From contig CM035808.1 of NCBI GenBank assembly GCA_020466095.1, positions 54,894,073 to 54,958,072 on the forward strand: DNA of 64,000 nucleotides, read 5' to 3'. This DNA comes from Chlorops oryzae (Eukaryota; Arthropoda; Insecta; Diptera; Chloropidae). The number at the start of each line of letters is the position of its first letter. The stretch's first letter is position 1. Made by a program: the position numbers and the translations under genes. Below, piece by piece: positions 54,540 to 64,000 of the stretch. The notes under the pieces are model-generated. The model ran no database searches. It was not told the origin of the DNA and saw nothing but the letters and a program-made list of their open reading frames with translations.

Positions 54540-56040
54540 ATTTATTTATTATTATAAGTCTATGAACAAAGTTCTTACAGACTGGAAAAAATTATATACA
54601 AGAGATTAAAACTAAAATAACATATTCAAGAGGCTTTTCACACTATTCTTGTAGAGTTATGTAGATTGGTGAATTTATTGCACATTTAGTTCTTCGAAGC
54701 TTTAAAAAGAAATACTCGTTGTACCGTATCCGCCTATAAGGGACGTAAAAGTTAATAACCTCAAGTAGAGGTGGACAATCAATTCTTCCAGTAATGATAT
54801 CCGCAACAAACGGAAATGACAAAAAAGTCCTTCTATTCTCAAGAGATTTTATATCAATTAGCACACAACGTACTTCATAAGATGGGAATGGATCAGAAAA
54901 TCTAATCATTCTTAGCGCAAACCGAGTAAAGGATTTCTGAACATGCTCAAATCTTAATACAGTGGACGAATAAAACGGGTTCCAAATAAAACATCCATAT
55001 TCTAACTTCGAACGGACGAAGAAAATAAATAATGTTTTGTCTGTATAGGGATCAGAAAAATTTGTGCTGTGTCTGCGTATAAAAGTCAATATCGAATAAG
55101 CCTTAGGAATGACCGAGTTGACGTGGTCGGTAAAAGAAAACTTTTTATCAAAAATCACTCCTAGATCCTTAATAACATCTAACTTGAGTAGAGGAGACCC
55201 ACCTATGTGATAGGAGGAATCTAAAGGATTAATCAGTCTTGTGAAGGATGCGAAGATAAATTTTTTGAGATTAAGGACAAGTCTATTGTTCTTACACCAC
55301 TCAATAATCGAATTGAGATCCACTTGTAACCTGGCTAAATAAGAAAAGGATCTAATTTTAGCATATATCTTCAGGTCGTCCGCATAGAGTAGTCATTTTG
55401 AAAGTTTTATGGAATGAGCTATGTGTAATAAAAAGAACGAAAAGCAAAGGTCCAAGTACACTACCTTGCGGAACACCCGAGGTAGTGAATGGCTTTAAAA
55501 ATGAGCGATCTACACACACCCGGCACGTCCTGTTCGTGAGGTAGGATTTAATCCACCTTAGAAGATTTGAGTGGAATCCACGAATCTCCAGTCTTTGAAG
55601 AAGGATTGAATGTGACTTTTTTAAAAGCTTTATCAAAATCCGTGTAAAGAACGTCTACTTGACATCCTTCGGAGAAAGCAGACACGCAGAAGTTCGAAAA
55701 AATGGCAAGATTTGTGATTGTTGACCGCTTCGGGACAAATCCATGCAGACATGGAGTAAATATGAGTTTTATTAAAAAAGACATTTTTGCTTTAACTATA
55801 GATTTAAGAAAATTGCTAGTAACCGATATTTTTGCTATAGGGCTATAATTGGCAATTACACTTATTGCCCGATTTAAAAATTGGTGTCATATATCCTATT
55901 TTCCAATTATCAAGAAATATACCAGAAGAAATAGATTTTCTGATTATTAATTTCAAGGGAATAGCAATACTCTTTACACAGTTCTTCAATAGCGTCACAG
56001 AAAACCCATTGTCAAGGTGAGGGGCAACAAATGAGGGAGA
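54540..56040 (-). mobile_element. LINE (Jockey/CR1-like), 5'-truncated, broken RT
   Basis: Minus-strand RT in four frames: near 56030-55880 GFSVTLLKNCVKSIAIPLKL and WKIGYMTPIFKSG; 55784-55548 LHGFVPKRSTITNLAIF and VDVLYTDFDKAFKKV; 55636-55358 LRWIKSYLTNRTCRV and TTSGVPQGSVLGPLLFVLF; 55323-54643 MDLNSIIEWCKNNRLVLNLK, FVRSKLEYGCFIWNPFYSST and FEHVQKSFTRFALRM to the end ITLQE. The catalytic YADD region falls in a damaged part (about 55370). No RNase H. The 3' UTR reaches about 54540. Endonuclease absent. Confidence 0.8.
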
Positions 56041-56048
56041 CGTACCTG

Positions 56049-56600
56049 ATACTCCGGGTACGTTGATTGATCTGTCGGTTTGCGCGACGCGGTTGATTTT
56101 ATTATACCTTGCAACGGTATGTTGAATTTGTTGCCACTTTTTCCTTTTCCTTTTTGTTTTTTTTTTTTTTTTTGTTTTTGGTTTTGGTTTTGTGTTATTT
56201 CAATTTAATTTTCTTTTTTTGTTTTGTAATTCACTTTTTAATTTTTATATTTTTCCTTTATTGGAATTCACTTTTAAAATTTGGGTTTTCTTCCTCTTTT
56301 CTTAATCTAGCTTTATTTTTATGTGAAGTTCACTTTTTAATTGGGATTTTGGGATTTTTTATTTTATCTATATTTTTTGTTTTGTTTGGATTTTCTTTTA
56401 ATTTTAACGTTTTGCCGGCGCGTGAGCGAGTTGTTAACGCGAAGAGACTTTTTCGACAGTGAAGAGGGCAGCGCGCAGTGCTCCCAGGCAGCGCTGCCAG
56501 TTAGCGCAGTCGAACGCGAAAAGGGTACTCACTAAGTTTGGTTATTTTGCCGTTCTTTAAAGCCCCGGCTTCAAAGTGGCTACGGCGAAAAATCAACATA
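56049..56600 (-). repeat. BEL element B 3' LTR (inferred)
   Basis: Minus-sense TGTTGATTTTTCGCCG ... GTACCCGGAGTATCA, preceded by the purine-rich gcgcaaggcgggcag. The plus strand is extremely T-rich at 56140-56400 (A-rich in the element sense). Boundaries inferred from TG..CA and the neighbouring coding pieces; no second copy is present to confirm. Confidence 0.45.
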
Positions 56601-56639
56601 CTGCCCGCCTTGCGCTACGCAACTATAATTTCTCAATCC

Positions 56640-57930
56640 AGTTCGCGTCTGCTAGACGATTGGTTTGGGCCGTGGCGACGTTGGTAGGAGAAGGCGGAGG
56701 CGATATTGTTGAGAAGATAGTGAACAATAAATGAAAAGGGGGAGGGGGAGGTGTTGCGATCAGGAGCAGCGGCGTGAGGTGGAAAACTCGCGTCGACACC
56801 TCGATAGCGAAAATCCAGGAGGAAAATCCTCCTGGATCGAACTGCTGGATGACGAATGCACAGCTGATCATACGAAAGACCAGATACGCTTGCAGCACCG
56901 CTCCAATATATACCACATCGTTCAGCGATAAGGAGGAAGAGGTCTTTTGGATAGCGTTGAAAACGATTCGTATCTTCGTGGATGTACTCTCGGGCTTGAT
57001 CACTGAAGTAAAGGTGTCGCGCATAAGTGGCTGCCGTGCGAGCCTTTTCTTCAAGCTCCTGTATTGCGTCAGCGCTCCAAATCGCGACGAGTCCAAGCAA
57101 GGAGCGGCTTTAGAAAATTCGATCTTAAACGGTGGACGCACAACGGGCCTACCATCCGAATTTCTAGATGTGATTTGCGAATATATTTTTTCGCAATAGA
57201 TGTCCTCTGGAAGAGGGAGAGGCGAGGCTGAAACTTCTTGTTCTGGAAATGATTTGAGTGACTCGTGAAGTGACTCCTGGTGGTCTCCGGAGGAGACTTG
57301 CGTCGTAAACGCTTCGATGGATTCGCTGGCGATTGGCCCACTCAAATACCATCCGAATATTGAATTTTGGGCAATAAGGCTTCCTCCGACATTCATCTTG
57401 ACGCGCGGCCGCAGTAATTTCGGCATGATATCAGACCCGATGACCATATCGATGCGGGCTGGATTCATAAACCGGGGATCGGCGAGCTCCAACGATGAGA
57501 TCTCGTGGGGATCCAAATTGGAGACCCTTTTGGCCGGAAGCCAATTGGTCCATTTCGGCAACACCACGGCGTCGAGTTCTTCCTTGAACGAAGAACGAGG
57601 CGAGTCGAGCGTGATGGTGCATTTCTTTTTCGCGATTTGGGTGCATTGGTCACCCATGCCAGAGACGTTGCAGATTTTATGAATCGTTGGCAAATTCAAA
57701 TGCAGCTGCAGTCGATCAGTAAGAAATTTCCTCTGCGAACCTTGATCTAAAAGCGCCCGAACCGTTGGCAAAAGCGCCTGAGTCTGGCTGATATAGACGT
57801 GTGCGGGTGCCTGTGACGGGGAGGGGATGCTCACGGAGCTCGAAGCCTCTGGTTGCGCACGAAAATGCGGCGGTTGGCTCGTCGGAAACCGGCCCATCTC
57901 CGGGGGAGATGTCAATGTCGTTGTTAGCAC
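56640..57930 (-). pseudogene. BEL element B protease and RT start, truncated
   Basis: Continues gag after a -1 shift near 57930. The retroviral-type A17 protease shows VRALLDQGSQRKFLTDRLQL (normally DSGS; here DQGS) and LDAVVLPKW, then IDMVIGSDIMPKLLRPRVKM and NSIFGWYLSGPI. RT begins with TKIRIVFNAIQKTSSSLSLN and DVVYIGAVLQ, then breaks: the palm with YVDD, RNase H and integrase are missing. A downstream leftover frame (56633-57100) is uninformative. Confidence 0.75.
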
Positions 57931-58942
57931 TTCGCACATTTGTGTTGACTGGTGCAATTGGATCGTTGGTGACTGGTAGCGAGACAATTGAAGCAACGCT
58001 TTGGTTCTGTGATAATTTGAAAACGTTCCGCGACTGGCATCTTCAAAAATTGAGAACATTGGCGTAGAGGGTGATTTCCATTGCACAAGAAACACAATCC
58101 TGGTATTTGCTCTTGTGTGTGGAACGCGTAGGTCGATGAAGTTGGCTGGTTTGCTGATAGAACCGGCGCTTTTACCTTCGTGAAGCTCGAAAGGCGTTCG
58201 ACGATCTCATAGCGGTTGCTGAGAAATTCGTTCATCTGTCTCCAGGTCGGCAGCTCTCGATGCGATGAAAGCAACTGCTCCCAATGTGTGATCGTAGAGG
58301 CTGGCAGGCGGCTGGAGCAAAAATGAACGAGCATGGCATCCCAAAAATCGACAACTCCTTGGCTTCTCATCATGGTGATACAATCGTTGACTGTCGTCTG
58401 AATTTTCAAAATTCCTTCGCTGGTTTCGTCTTCAATCGCGGGCAGATCGAACAAGGTCTTCAATTGGTGATCGATTAAAATGCGTTTGTTCTCGTACCGC
58501 GCTTTGAGAGCCACCCAGGCGTGCGAAAAATTCGATCCACACAGGGGGTATCCTTTGACAATCGCTCCGGCGGCGCCTGTCGTTTTATTGTGCAAATAAT
58601 ACAGCTTTTGTACAGGTGGAAGACTCGGATTGTTGATATACACGGCCGTAAACATGTCACGAAATGCTGGCCACTCGTTGTATCCTCCGGAAAAACTCGC
58701 AACGTCACAAGGGGGCACTCGAATAAAATTATCCTCTGGCGGCATCTCAGCATATTGTGGAGGCGACCTTGTGCTGGATAGTGGTGGTTGAGATTGGAAA
58801 TGCAACCGTAGCATATCTTTCAGCTGCGCTCGAGCGATAGCTTGGAGATCGCGACATTCATTATAAGTCACTAGAGCAATGGCGGCAACCTCAGCAGTCC
58901 ATTCGTCATGTGCGAGAGCGCGGCTGTAAGTCTCTTGAACAC
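57924..58942 (-). pseudogene. BEL element B gag (DUF1759), 5' truncated
   Basis: Open from 58942 (SVQETYSRALAHDEWTAEVA) to the end of the knuckle region. DUF1759 core: VPPCDVASFSGGYNEWPAFR, DMFTAVYINNPSLPPVQKLY, WVALKARYENKRILIDHQL. The nucleocapsid carries CFLCNGNHPLRQC and CFNCLATSHQRSNC with a following CAKC. The N-terminus was removed or displaced by the insertion at 58943. The gag core is otherwise undamaged. Confidence 0.8.
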
Positions 58943-59334
58943 TGTTTAGAATTCAATCCACAATTGTTTATTTTATGCGATCAGCAAAAATTTATGTCGC
59001 AAGAAAACTTTGCATGTAAGCGAGAATATGTTTGTATATAAAAAACAAAGCAAAAGAAAAGAACAAGAAAAAGAAAAATTACTGCTTAAGCAATAATGAA
59101 TTAATATTGAGCTTCATTGATTTAAATATTGATTATCTAGCAATAATAATGTATAAAAGAAATGAAATTTATTAATAAACATGAGTCCAATTGAAACCAT
59201 TGTGTGACCAACTTAGGGACTTGTCTTCGTGTATCAACAGTTTATGTGCTGCTTGGTACAACTTGAATTCTGATATCTGCAGTTCATGTGCTGTATGGTT
59301 TTTGAATTCAAGCCGATATTTTGAAGTAAAAACA
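58943..59334 (+). repeat. BEL element C 5' LTR
   Basis: 392 bp, TGTTTAGAATTC ... GTAAAAACA. TATA box gtataaaag at 59151-59159 and poly-A signal aataaa at about 59174. The left limit is where element B gag coding stops; the right limit is the tggtgacc motif. Both are inferred. Confidence 0.6.
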
Positions 59335-59613
59335 TTGGTGACCCCGACAAAGAACTTCTTCTGAGTTCTGTCGTCAATAAACAACAAAATTTTAATACAT
59401 TCGAGTAGTTCGTCGCGAATAAAATCGTTTATCATACCGAAGTCAAAGTTCGCGCAACTCGAGCGGTCTCACTGTCAGCAGTAGTTATATCCTGAAGGAT
59501 TATCAAAGGCTGGACAGTTGAAAATATAGCAGATCTTTTTTACATATAAAGAAGGACTACTACAAGTGATCAACAGTTCAACAAACAAACTTATTTCATA
59601 TATACAACGCATA

Positions 59614-62600
59614 ATGGAGGAGTTTAAGCAGCTAAAGGCGGAACAAGAAACTACTACGGAAAACATTAAAACAATCATCCGTAATTACCAAAAAGATTCA
59701 CCATCGCGAAAGAACAATGCAGATTATTTCCAAGAACGTCTCAACCGAATAAACAGGGCATGGCAGCACTTTGAGCGTGTTGACAACGACATTCGCTTGA
59801 TGGAGCAAGTTCCACTCGACGATGATTACTTCACAAAAGACAAATATACTCAAACACTGGAGCTGGTGGAGAAATTTAAAGAGCAATTAGAAAAGGCGTT
59901 ATTGGACTTCAAGGCTTCAGCTCCACATGAGCGGTCAGGAGCAATCCCAAAAACTGTCCCTACGTCAAATGGGACAATTACTGAAAAGGACAACCGGCAT
60001 TCTACAAATGAAATCGGACCCTTGATACGGAGACAACAGGCAATGATGTCTTCCCTTTCAAGACTGCTTCAAGGCACAGCAGTAAACGAATCTCCAGAAC
60101 ATGGAATTAATGCAATAAGCAAACTCTATGACCACATTCAACAAGCAAACTTTGAAATTCATGAACATGTCAGTGATCCAACACAACAAGGATACGACAT
60201 GCATGAGTTTATAAATATTGAGAGTGAAGTTCATAAAAAACTGGCATCTCTCACCAACTTGATGAAGGAATCCAAGACACCTTCACGAGGCCGACCTGAG
60301 ATAAAATTACCAAAAATATCAATACCGAAGTTTGATGGCAATCTCTTGAAATGGCAGACTTTTTCTGATATTTTCAAGCGTACTATTCATGAACAACCAC
60401 TGCAGAACATAGAGAAAATGTGGTATTTAAAAACCAACCTCACTGGAGAAGCAGAGAGGTTGATACGACATCTCAACCTAACAGAAGAAAACTATACATC
60501 AGCGTGGACAATTCTAGAAGAACGTTTCAACAATAAACGAGTACTTACTGGATTCATCATTGAAAAGATTTTGGCGCTTAAAAATTTAACACCTGAGAAA
60601 AACACCGTTCGCAATTTTCATGACACCATACATGAAAGTTTGCTCGCATTACAAAACAAAGGTGTCGACACCGATCTTCTGCTGCATATTCTGGTTAAAA
60701 AATTGGATCGACAAAGCCATATTCTATATGAATCTTCATTACAGTCTCCTAGAGAACTTCAGAGCATACAACATTTCCTAAAATTTTTAGAACTTCGATT
60801 TCAAGCTCTGGAAGCCGTTGGGGGTAAGGAAAAGGCGGATTCAGCAACGTCGGCCACAGCAACCAACTCTAAGGCATGCAAGGTATGCAGCAAAGAAGGT
60901 CACCCGATCTACTATTGCGGAAAATTCTTAAAGATGTCTCCAGTAGAACGACTTAAATGGACACAAAACCACAAGTTGTGTGTCAACTGCTTTAAAGACG
61001 ACCATCAATCCAAAGGCTGCTCAGCTAGATCTTGTTCTAAGTGCCCAAAAAAACATAATACTTTATTACATTTAGAACAATCTAAGTCTTCCAATGACAA
61101 AGGTAATGTCACGTCAACAGTGGCTACAGAGCAAAAAGAATCAACGGTAGAAAAAGCAACAGACACACAGGCTACGGTAGCTTTATCCAATCAACCATCA
61201 GCTGGGTACAAGTTCGTTCTCCTTGCAACAGCAAAAATAAGATTAACTGCGAATAACGGTCGCAGTTGCGAAGTCCGTGCACTTTTAGACTCTGGATCTC
61301 AAATCAACATAATATCCGAGAGGACTGTAAAAAGACTAGCACTGTCTCCCTCAAAATCATCTCTTTGTATTGAAGGAATCGGGCGAAACACCCGACAGTC
61401 AACCCAACGAGTGAATGTTGCATTGAATTCACTAAATGGAAAGTATTCAGCACAGCTAGAAGCGTTCATTCTACCTTACATAGTATCTGCACAACCATCA
61501 TGCCATATTGACACATCAGAATGGAATCTACCACAAAACATTAAACTCGCAGACCCTGAATTCTTCACACCAGAAAGAATCGATGTCCTTCTAGGAGCAG
61601 AATTTTACACTGATTTACTTCGGCCGCAACAAATAAAATTAAAATCTGGATGTCCTAACCTACAAAATTCAGTATTAGGATGGATAGTTACTGGAAAAGT
61701 AGCTGGAGAGCAAGGAAGGTCAACAACATGCGCAGTTTTCAGTGAAGACGAAATTGCAACTTCAACAATGGTGGAAAAATTCTGGAAAATGGATGATGCA
61801 GACGAGGTACAACGACAAATGACAGAATCGGAAAGATTATGCGAAATTCACTTTGTTCAAACTGTGGCAAGGACACACGAAGGCAGATACATGGTTCACC
61901 TACCTCGATTGGGAAATGTATCTGCGCTTGGAAATTCATGTCAGCTAGCCCTTCAACGTTTTTTTTCATTGGAAAGACGTCTCAGTAAGGACGAGAACCT
62001 AAAAATGCAGTATGTGAACTTTATGAATGAGTATGAGGCACTAGGGCACATGAAGGAAATTCCAAAAGATGAACTATTGACGCCAAGTTTCTTCATACCC
62101 CATCATTGTGTGTTGAAGCCAGACAGTACAACAACAAAACTGCGCGTTGTATTTGATGGTTCAGCAAAAACTTCGACGGGGCTCTCACTCAATGATGTTC
62201 TGCATGCTGGACCTACCGTTCAGAGTGACATATTCGCAATTCTGCTCAGATTCCGGATGCATCGTATTGCATTTACAGCAGACATTGAAAAGATGTACCG
62301 GCAGATTCTGGTTCATGAAGCTGATCAGAATCTTCAAACAATTATCTGGCGAAAAAATCCAACTGAATCAATCAAATACTATCACCTAACTACTGTAACG
62401 TATGGGACTACTTCAGCACCATATCTAGCAACAAGGTGTTTACAACACTTAGCACAATCAAGCATGAGTAAATATCCAATTGGAGCTCCCATTCTGCATG
62501 ACGATTTCTACGTTGATGATTGCCTTAGTGGAGCCGATCTTTTGAGCACAGCACTGGAAGCAAAGACGCAACTTACGACAATGCTTAGAGAAGCCGGGTT

Positions 62601-64000
62601 CAATCTAAGGAAGTGGTGTTCAAACCATCCGCAGCTCTTGGCGGGCGAAGCCTTAGACAAAGGGGAAATAAGCCTCGATCTCGACTCAGATATTGATAAA
62701 GCACAAAAGGCCTTGGGCGTGATATGGTTGCCTAAAACTGATCAGCTTTGCGGGAGAGCATCCACAACAATATCCAACAAGACACCAACAAAAAGGTCAG
62801 TTTGTGCTGACCTCGGCAAAATATTTGACCCCTTGGGAATATTTGGTCCAGTTATTGTAAAGGCCAAAATATTCACTCAACAGTTATGGCAACTCAAAAT
62901 ATCGTGGGATGAAGAGCTACCAAAGGACTTACAACTTGAATGGAACCAATTTCTAAAAGGATTCACAGGTTTGAACAGCATAAGAGCGCCCAGGCACATC
63001 TTTAACCATAAGACGATACAACCAAATAAAACGCAAATTCATACGTTTGTTGACGCATCAGAAAAGGCGTATGGGGCAGCAATTTATGTTCGATCAGTTG
63101 CCACAGATGGAACTATAACAGTCAATTTACTGTGTGCAAAATCAAGAGTAGCGCCGATCAAGAAACAAACATTGCCTCGTTTGGAACTATGTGCGGCTTT
63201 ATTAGGAGCTGAATTAACTAAAAGAGTAAAGGGTGATCTTAAAAATTTGGATGTTACAACAATCTTTTGGACTGACTCCGAAATTGTTTTAAATTGGATT
63301 AAATCATCGGCATCCTCATATTATACATTCGTAGCTAATCGTGTCAGCAAAATTCAACAGCTTTCCTTGCCAACTCAATGGCATCACGTTCCATCAAAGA
63401 ATAATCCAGCTGATGTTCTTTCACGGGGAATTTCAACTGAAAAATTTCGAACATATACCATATGGTTTTATGGGCCATTATTTCTCCACGGAAGCCAAAC
63501 GCAATGGCCTCAACAATCGTCAAGTTCTCTTCAATCGTCAGTTGAATTGGAATTAAAACAGAAACCAATCGTAGCAATCATCAAGGCTCAGAATAGTTCA
63601 AGTGAACTACTATACTCCATAAATCATCGGAATTCGTTTAAGTTTTTGCTACGTACAATAGCTTATGTGATCAAATTTGTTCAACTTATGAAGACCAATC
63701 ATCAAAGAGTAAATCCTCCACATCAGAAAGGTCCTGAACGCAAGAAAATACATTCAATCATGCTGCAACCAGAATTAAGTCCTTTTGAATTATATACATC
63801 CTTGCAATTCATCGTTAAGACAATTCAACAATCTGAGCTATTAAGTGATATTAATAATCTGAAGGCATGCAAAACTATCGACGCATCAAGCCAACTCAAC
63901 GGACTAGCACCCTTTTTGGACGATCACAGCGTATTAAGAGTAGGAGGACGGCTTGAAGCAGCATCTATTGCCTATGATGCCAAGCATCCGATGGTTCTCC
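59614..64000 (+). CDS. BEL/Pao gag-pol polyprotein, open to the window edge
   Basis: The first ATG after an in-frame stop at 59527 starts MEEFKQLKAEQETTTENIKT; 1,462 codons follow with no stop. Gag (about 1-415) has the DUF1759 core IPKFDGNLLKWQTFSDIFKR. Zinc knuckles CKVCSKEGHPIYYC and CVNCFKDDHQSKGC lie at about 421-470. The A17 protease has LLDSGSQINIISERT at about 557. RT has KLRVVFDGSAKTSTGLSLND at about 843, FTADIEKMYRQI, and catalytic FYVDDCLSG at about 966. RNase H starts IHTFVDASEKAYGAAIY at about 1145, with WTDSEIVLNWI. The integrase N-terminal part begins near 1,400 (SVLRVGGRLEAA at about 1,440), with the core beyond the edge. All visible catalytic motifs are intact, so a recent, possibly active insertion in the Huwe1 intron is plausible. 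Confidence 0.92.
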   Translation, partial: MEEFKQLKAEQETTTENIKTIIRNYQKDSPSRKNNADYFQERLNRINRAWQHFERVDNDIRLMEQVPLDDDYFTKDKYTQTLELVEKFKEQLEKALLDFKASAPHERSGAIPKTVPTSNGTITEKDNRHSTNEIGPLIRRQQAMMSSLSRLLQGTAVNESPEHGINAISKLYDHIQQANFEIHEHVSDPTQQGYDMHEFINIESEVHKKLASLTNLMKESKTPSRGRPEIKLPKISIPKFDGNLLKWQTFSDIFKRTIHEQPLQNIEKMWYLKTNLTGEAERLIRHLNLTEENYTSAWTILEERFNNKRVLTGFIIEKILALKNLTPEKNTVRNFHDTIHESLLALQNKGVDTDLLLHILVKKLDRQSHILYESSLQSPRELQSIQHFLKFLELRFQALEAVGGKEKADSATSATATNSKACKVCSKEGHPIYYCGKFLKMSPVERLKWTQNHKLCVNCFKDDHQSKGCSARSCSKCPKKHNTLLHLEQSKSSNDKGNVTSTVATEQKESTVEKATDTQATVALSNQPSAGYKFVLLATAKIRLTANNGRSCEVRALLDSGSQINIISERTVKRLALSPSKSSLCIEGIGRNTRQSTQRVNVALNSLNGKYSAQLEAFILPYIVSAQPSCHIDTSEWNLPQNIKLADPEFFTPERIDVLLGAEFYTDLLRPQQIKLKSGCPNLQNSVLGWIVTGKVAGEQGRSTTCAVFSEDEIATSTMVEKFWKMDDADEVQRQMTESERLCEIHFVQTVARTHEGRYMVHLPRLGNVSALGNSCQLALQRFFSLERRLSKDENLKMQYVNFMNEYEALGHMKEIPKDELLTPSFFIPHHCVLKPDSTTTKLRVVFDGSAKTSTGLSLNDVLHAGPTVQSDIFAILLRFRMHRIAFTADIEKMYRQILVHEADQNLQTIIWRKNPTESIKYYHLTTVTYGTTSAPYLATRCLQHLAQSSMSKYPIGAPILHDDFYVDDCLSGADLLSTALEAKTQLTTMLREAGFNLRKWCSNHPQLLAGEALDKGEISLDLDSDIDKAQKALGVIWLPKTDQLCGRASTTISNKTPTKRSVCADLGKIFDPLGIFGPVIVKAKIFTQQLWQLKISWDEELPKDLQLEWNQFLKGFTGLNSIRAPRHIFNHKTIQPNKTQIHTFVDASEKAYGAAIYVRSVATDGTITVNLLCAKSRVAPIKKQTLPRLELCAALLGAELTKRVKGDLKNLDVTTIFWTDSEIVLNWIKSSASSYYTFVANRVSKIQQLSLPTQWHHVPSKNNPADVLSRGISTEKFRTYTIWFYGPLFLHGSQTQWPQQSSSSLQSSVELELKQKPIVAIIKAQNSSSELLYSINHRNSFKFLLRTIAYVIKFVQLMKTNHQRVNPPHQKGPERKKIHSIMLQPELSPFELYTSLQFIVKTIQQSELLSDINNLKACKTIDASSQLNGLAPFLDDHSVLRVGGRLEAASIAYDAKHPMVL

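Larger units (their letters stand above)
56049..58942 (-). mobile_element. BEL/Pao element B, internally deleted
   Basis: Reads right to left: gag, protease and the start of RT, then a deletion to 3' non-coding sequence and an LTR (56049-56600). The right end is cut by insertion of BEL element C at 58943. The frames carry a shift between gag and pol and end inside RT. Confidence 0.75.
58943..64000 (+). mobile_element. BEL/Pao element C, apparently intact, runs off the window
   Basis: 5' LTR 58943-59334 (TGTTTAG...AAAACA), PBS-like ttggtgaccccgac at 59335 and one long gag-pol frame from 59614 to the window end. It is inserted in gag of element B. The 3' LTR and target duplication lie outside the window. 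Confidence 0.8.

Noticed and set aside
56109..56462. 117-codon Phe-rich frame resembling a membrane protein
   Set aside because: It is translation of a T-rich tract inside the inferred BEL LTR; no family similarity and poor codon diversity.

Overview
The window is animal nuclear DNA, most likely from a higher dipteran (true fruit fly or a relative). The evidence is a split gene with GT..AG introns, two irritans-group (Himar1-type) mariners, Helentron-derived mini-me/DINE-1-type repeats with (GTCY)n tracts, and BEL/Pao, gypsy, copia and LINE retrotransposons. The species cannot be named from this sequence alone. AT-rich non-coding DNA and transposable elements (TEs) fill more than 85% of the window.

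One host gene is present: the minus-strand orthologue of the giant HECT E3 ubiquitin ligase HUWE1. Seven coding exons run right to left: 42936-42665, 42604-42114, 42055-40176, 36463-35577, 24576-23263 (UBA and WWE domains), 4057-3270 and 3211-2210. They encode the N-terminal armadillo-like region through the acidic region after the WWE domain. The first exons lie beyond 64000 and the HECT end lies below position 1. Introns are either 58-60 bp or very large (3.7, 11.0, 19.2 and more than 21 kb), and the large ones are TE nests. Splice phases agree at every junction except 35577/24576.

1-2209: a truncated Helentron-like repeat and a long-inverted-repeat element carrying a hAT-type MITE. 4290-11838: a decayed gypsy element with 5' LTR, PBS, protease, RT, RNase H, integrase, PPT and the start of a 3' LTR, invaded by a MITE, a mariner end and two Helentron-like repeats. 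12648-17608: a small MITE, another Helentron-like repeat and a frameshifted transposase of unclear superfamily. 17906-22830: a diverged inverted-repeat pair enclosing an intact-ORF mariner, a hAT-like element and a hAT element that itself contains a piggyBac-like MITE. 24950-25605: a foldback palindrome. 27298-30747: a 5'-truncated LINE with a 14-bp target duplication. 31170-35500: tandem repeats, Helentron-like repeats and a dead Tc1/mariner-like element with nested MITEs. 37612-40035: a second, dead Himar1-type mariner and a second long-inverted-repeat element. 44331-45615: a full-length mariner of another subfamily. 46 kb to the end: a dense retrotransposon cluster of BEL/Pao (three copies), copia, gypsy-like gag and LINE pieces. 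It ends in a BEL/Pao element whose gag-pol frame is open for 1,462 codons to the window edge.

I found no cooperating gene cluster or defence-type system. The most notable items are the foldback palindrome, the unclassified transposase with a DGCAAQNRN motif, the potentially active mariner and BEL elements inside Huwe1 introns, and a splice-phase gap suggesting an unseen Huwe1 exon.
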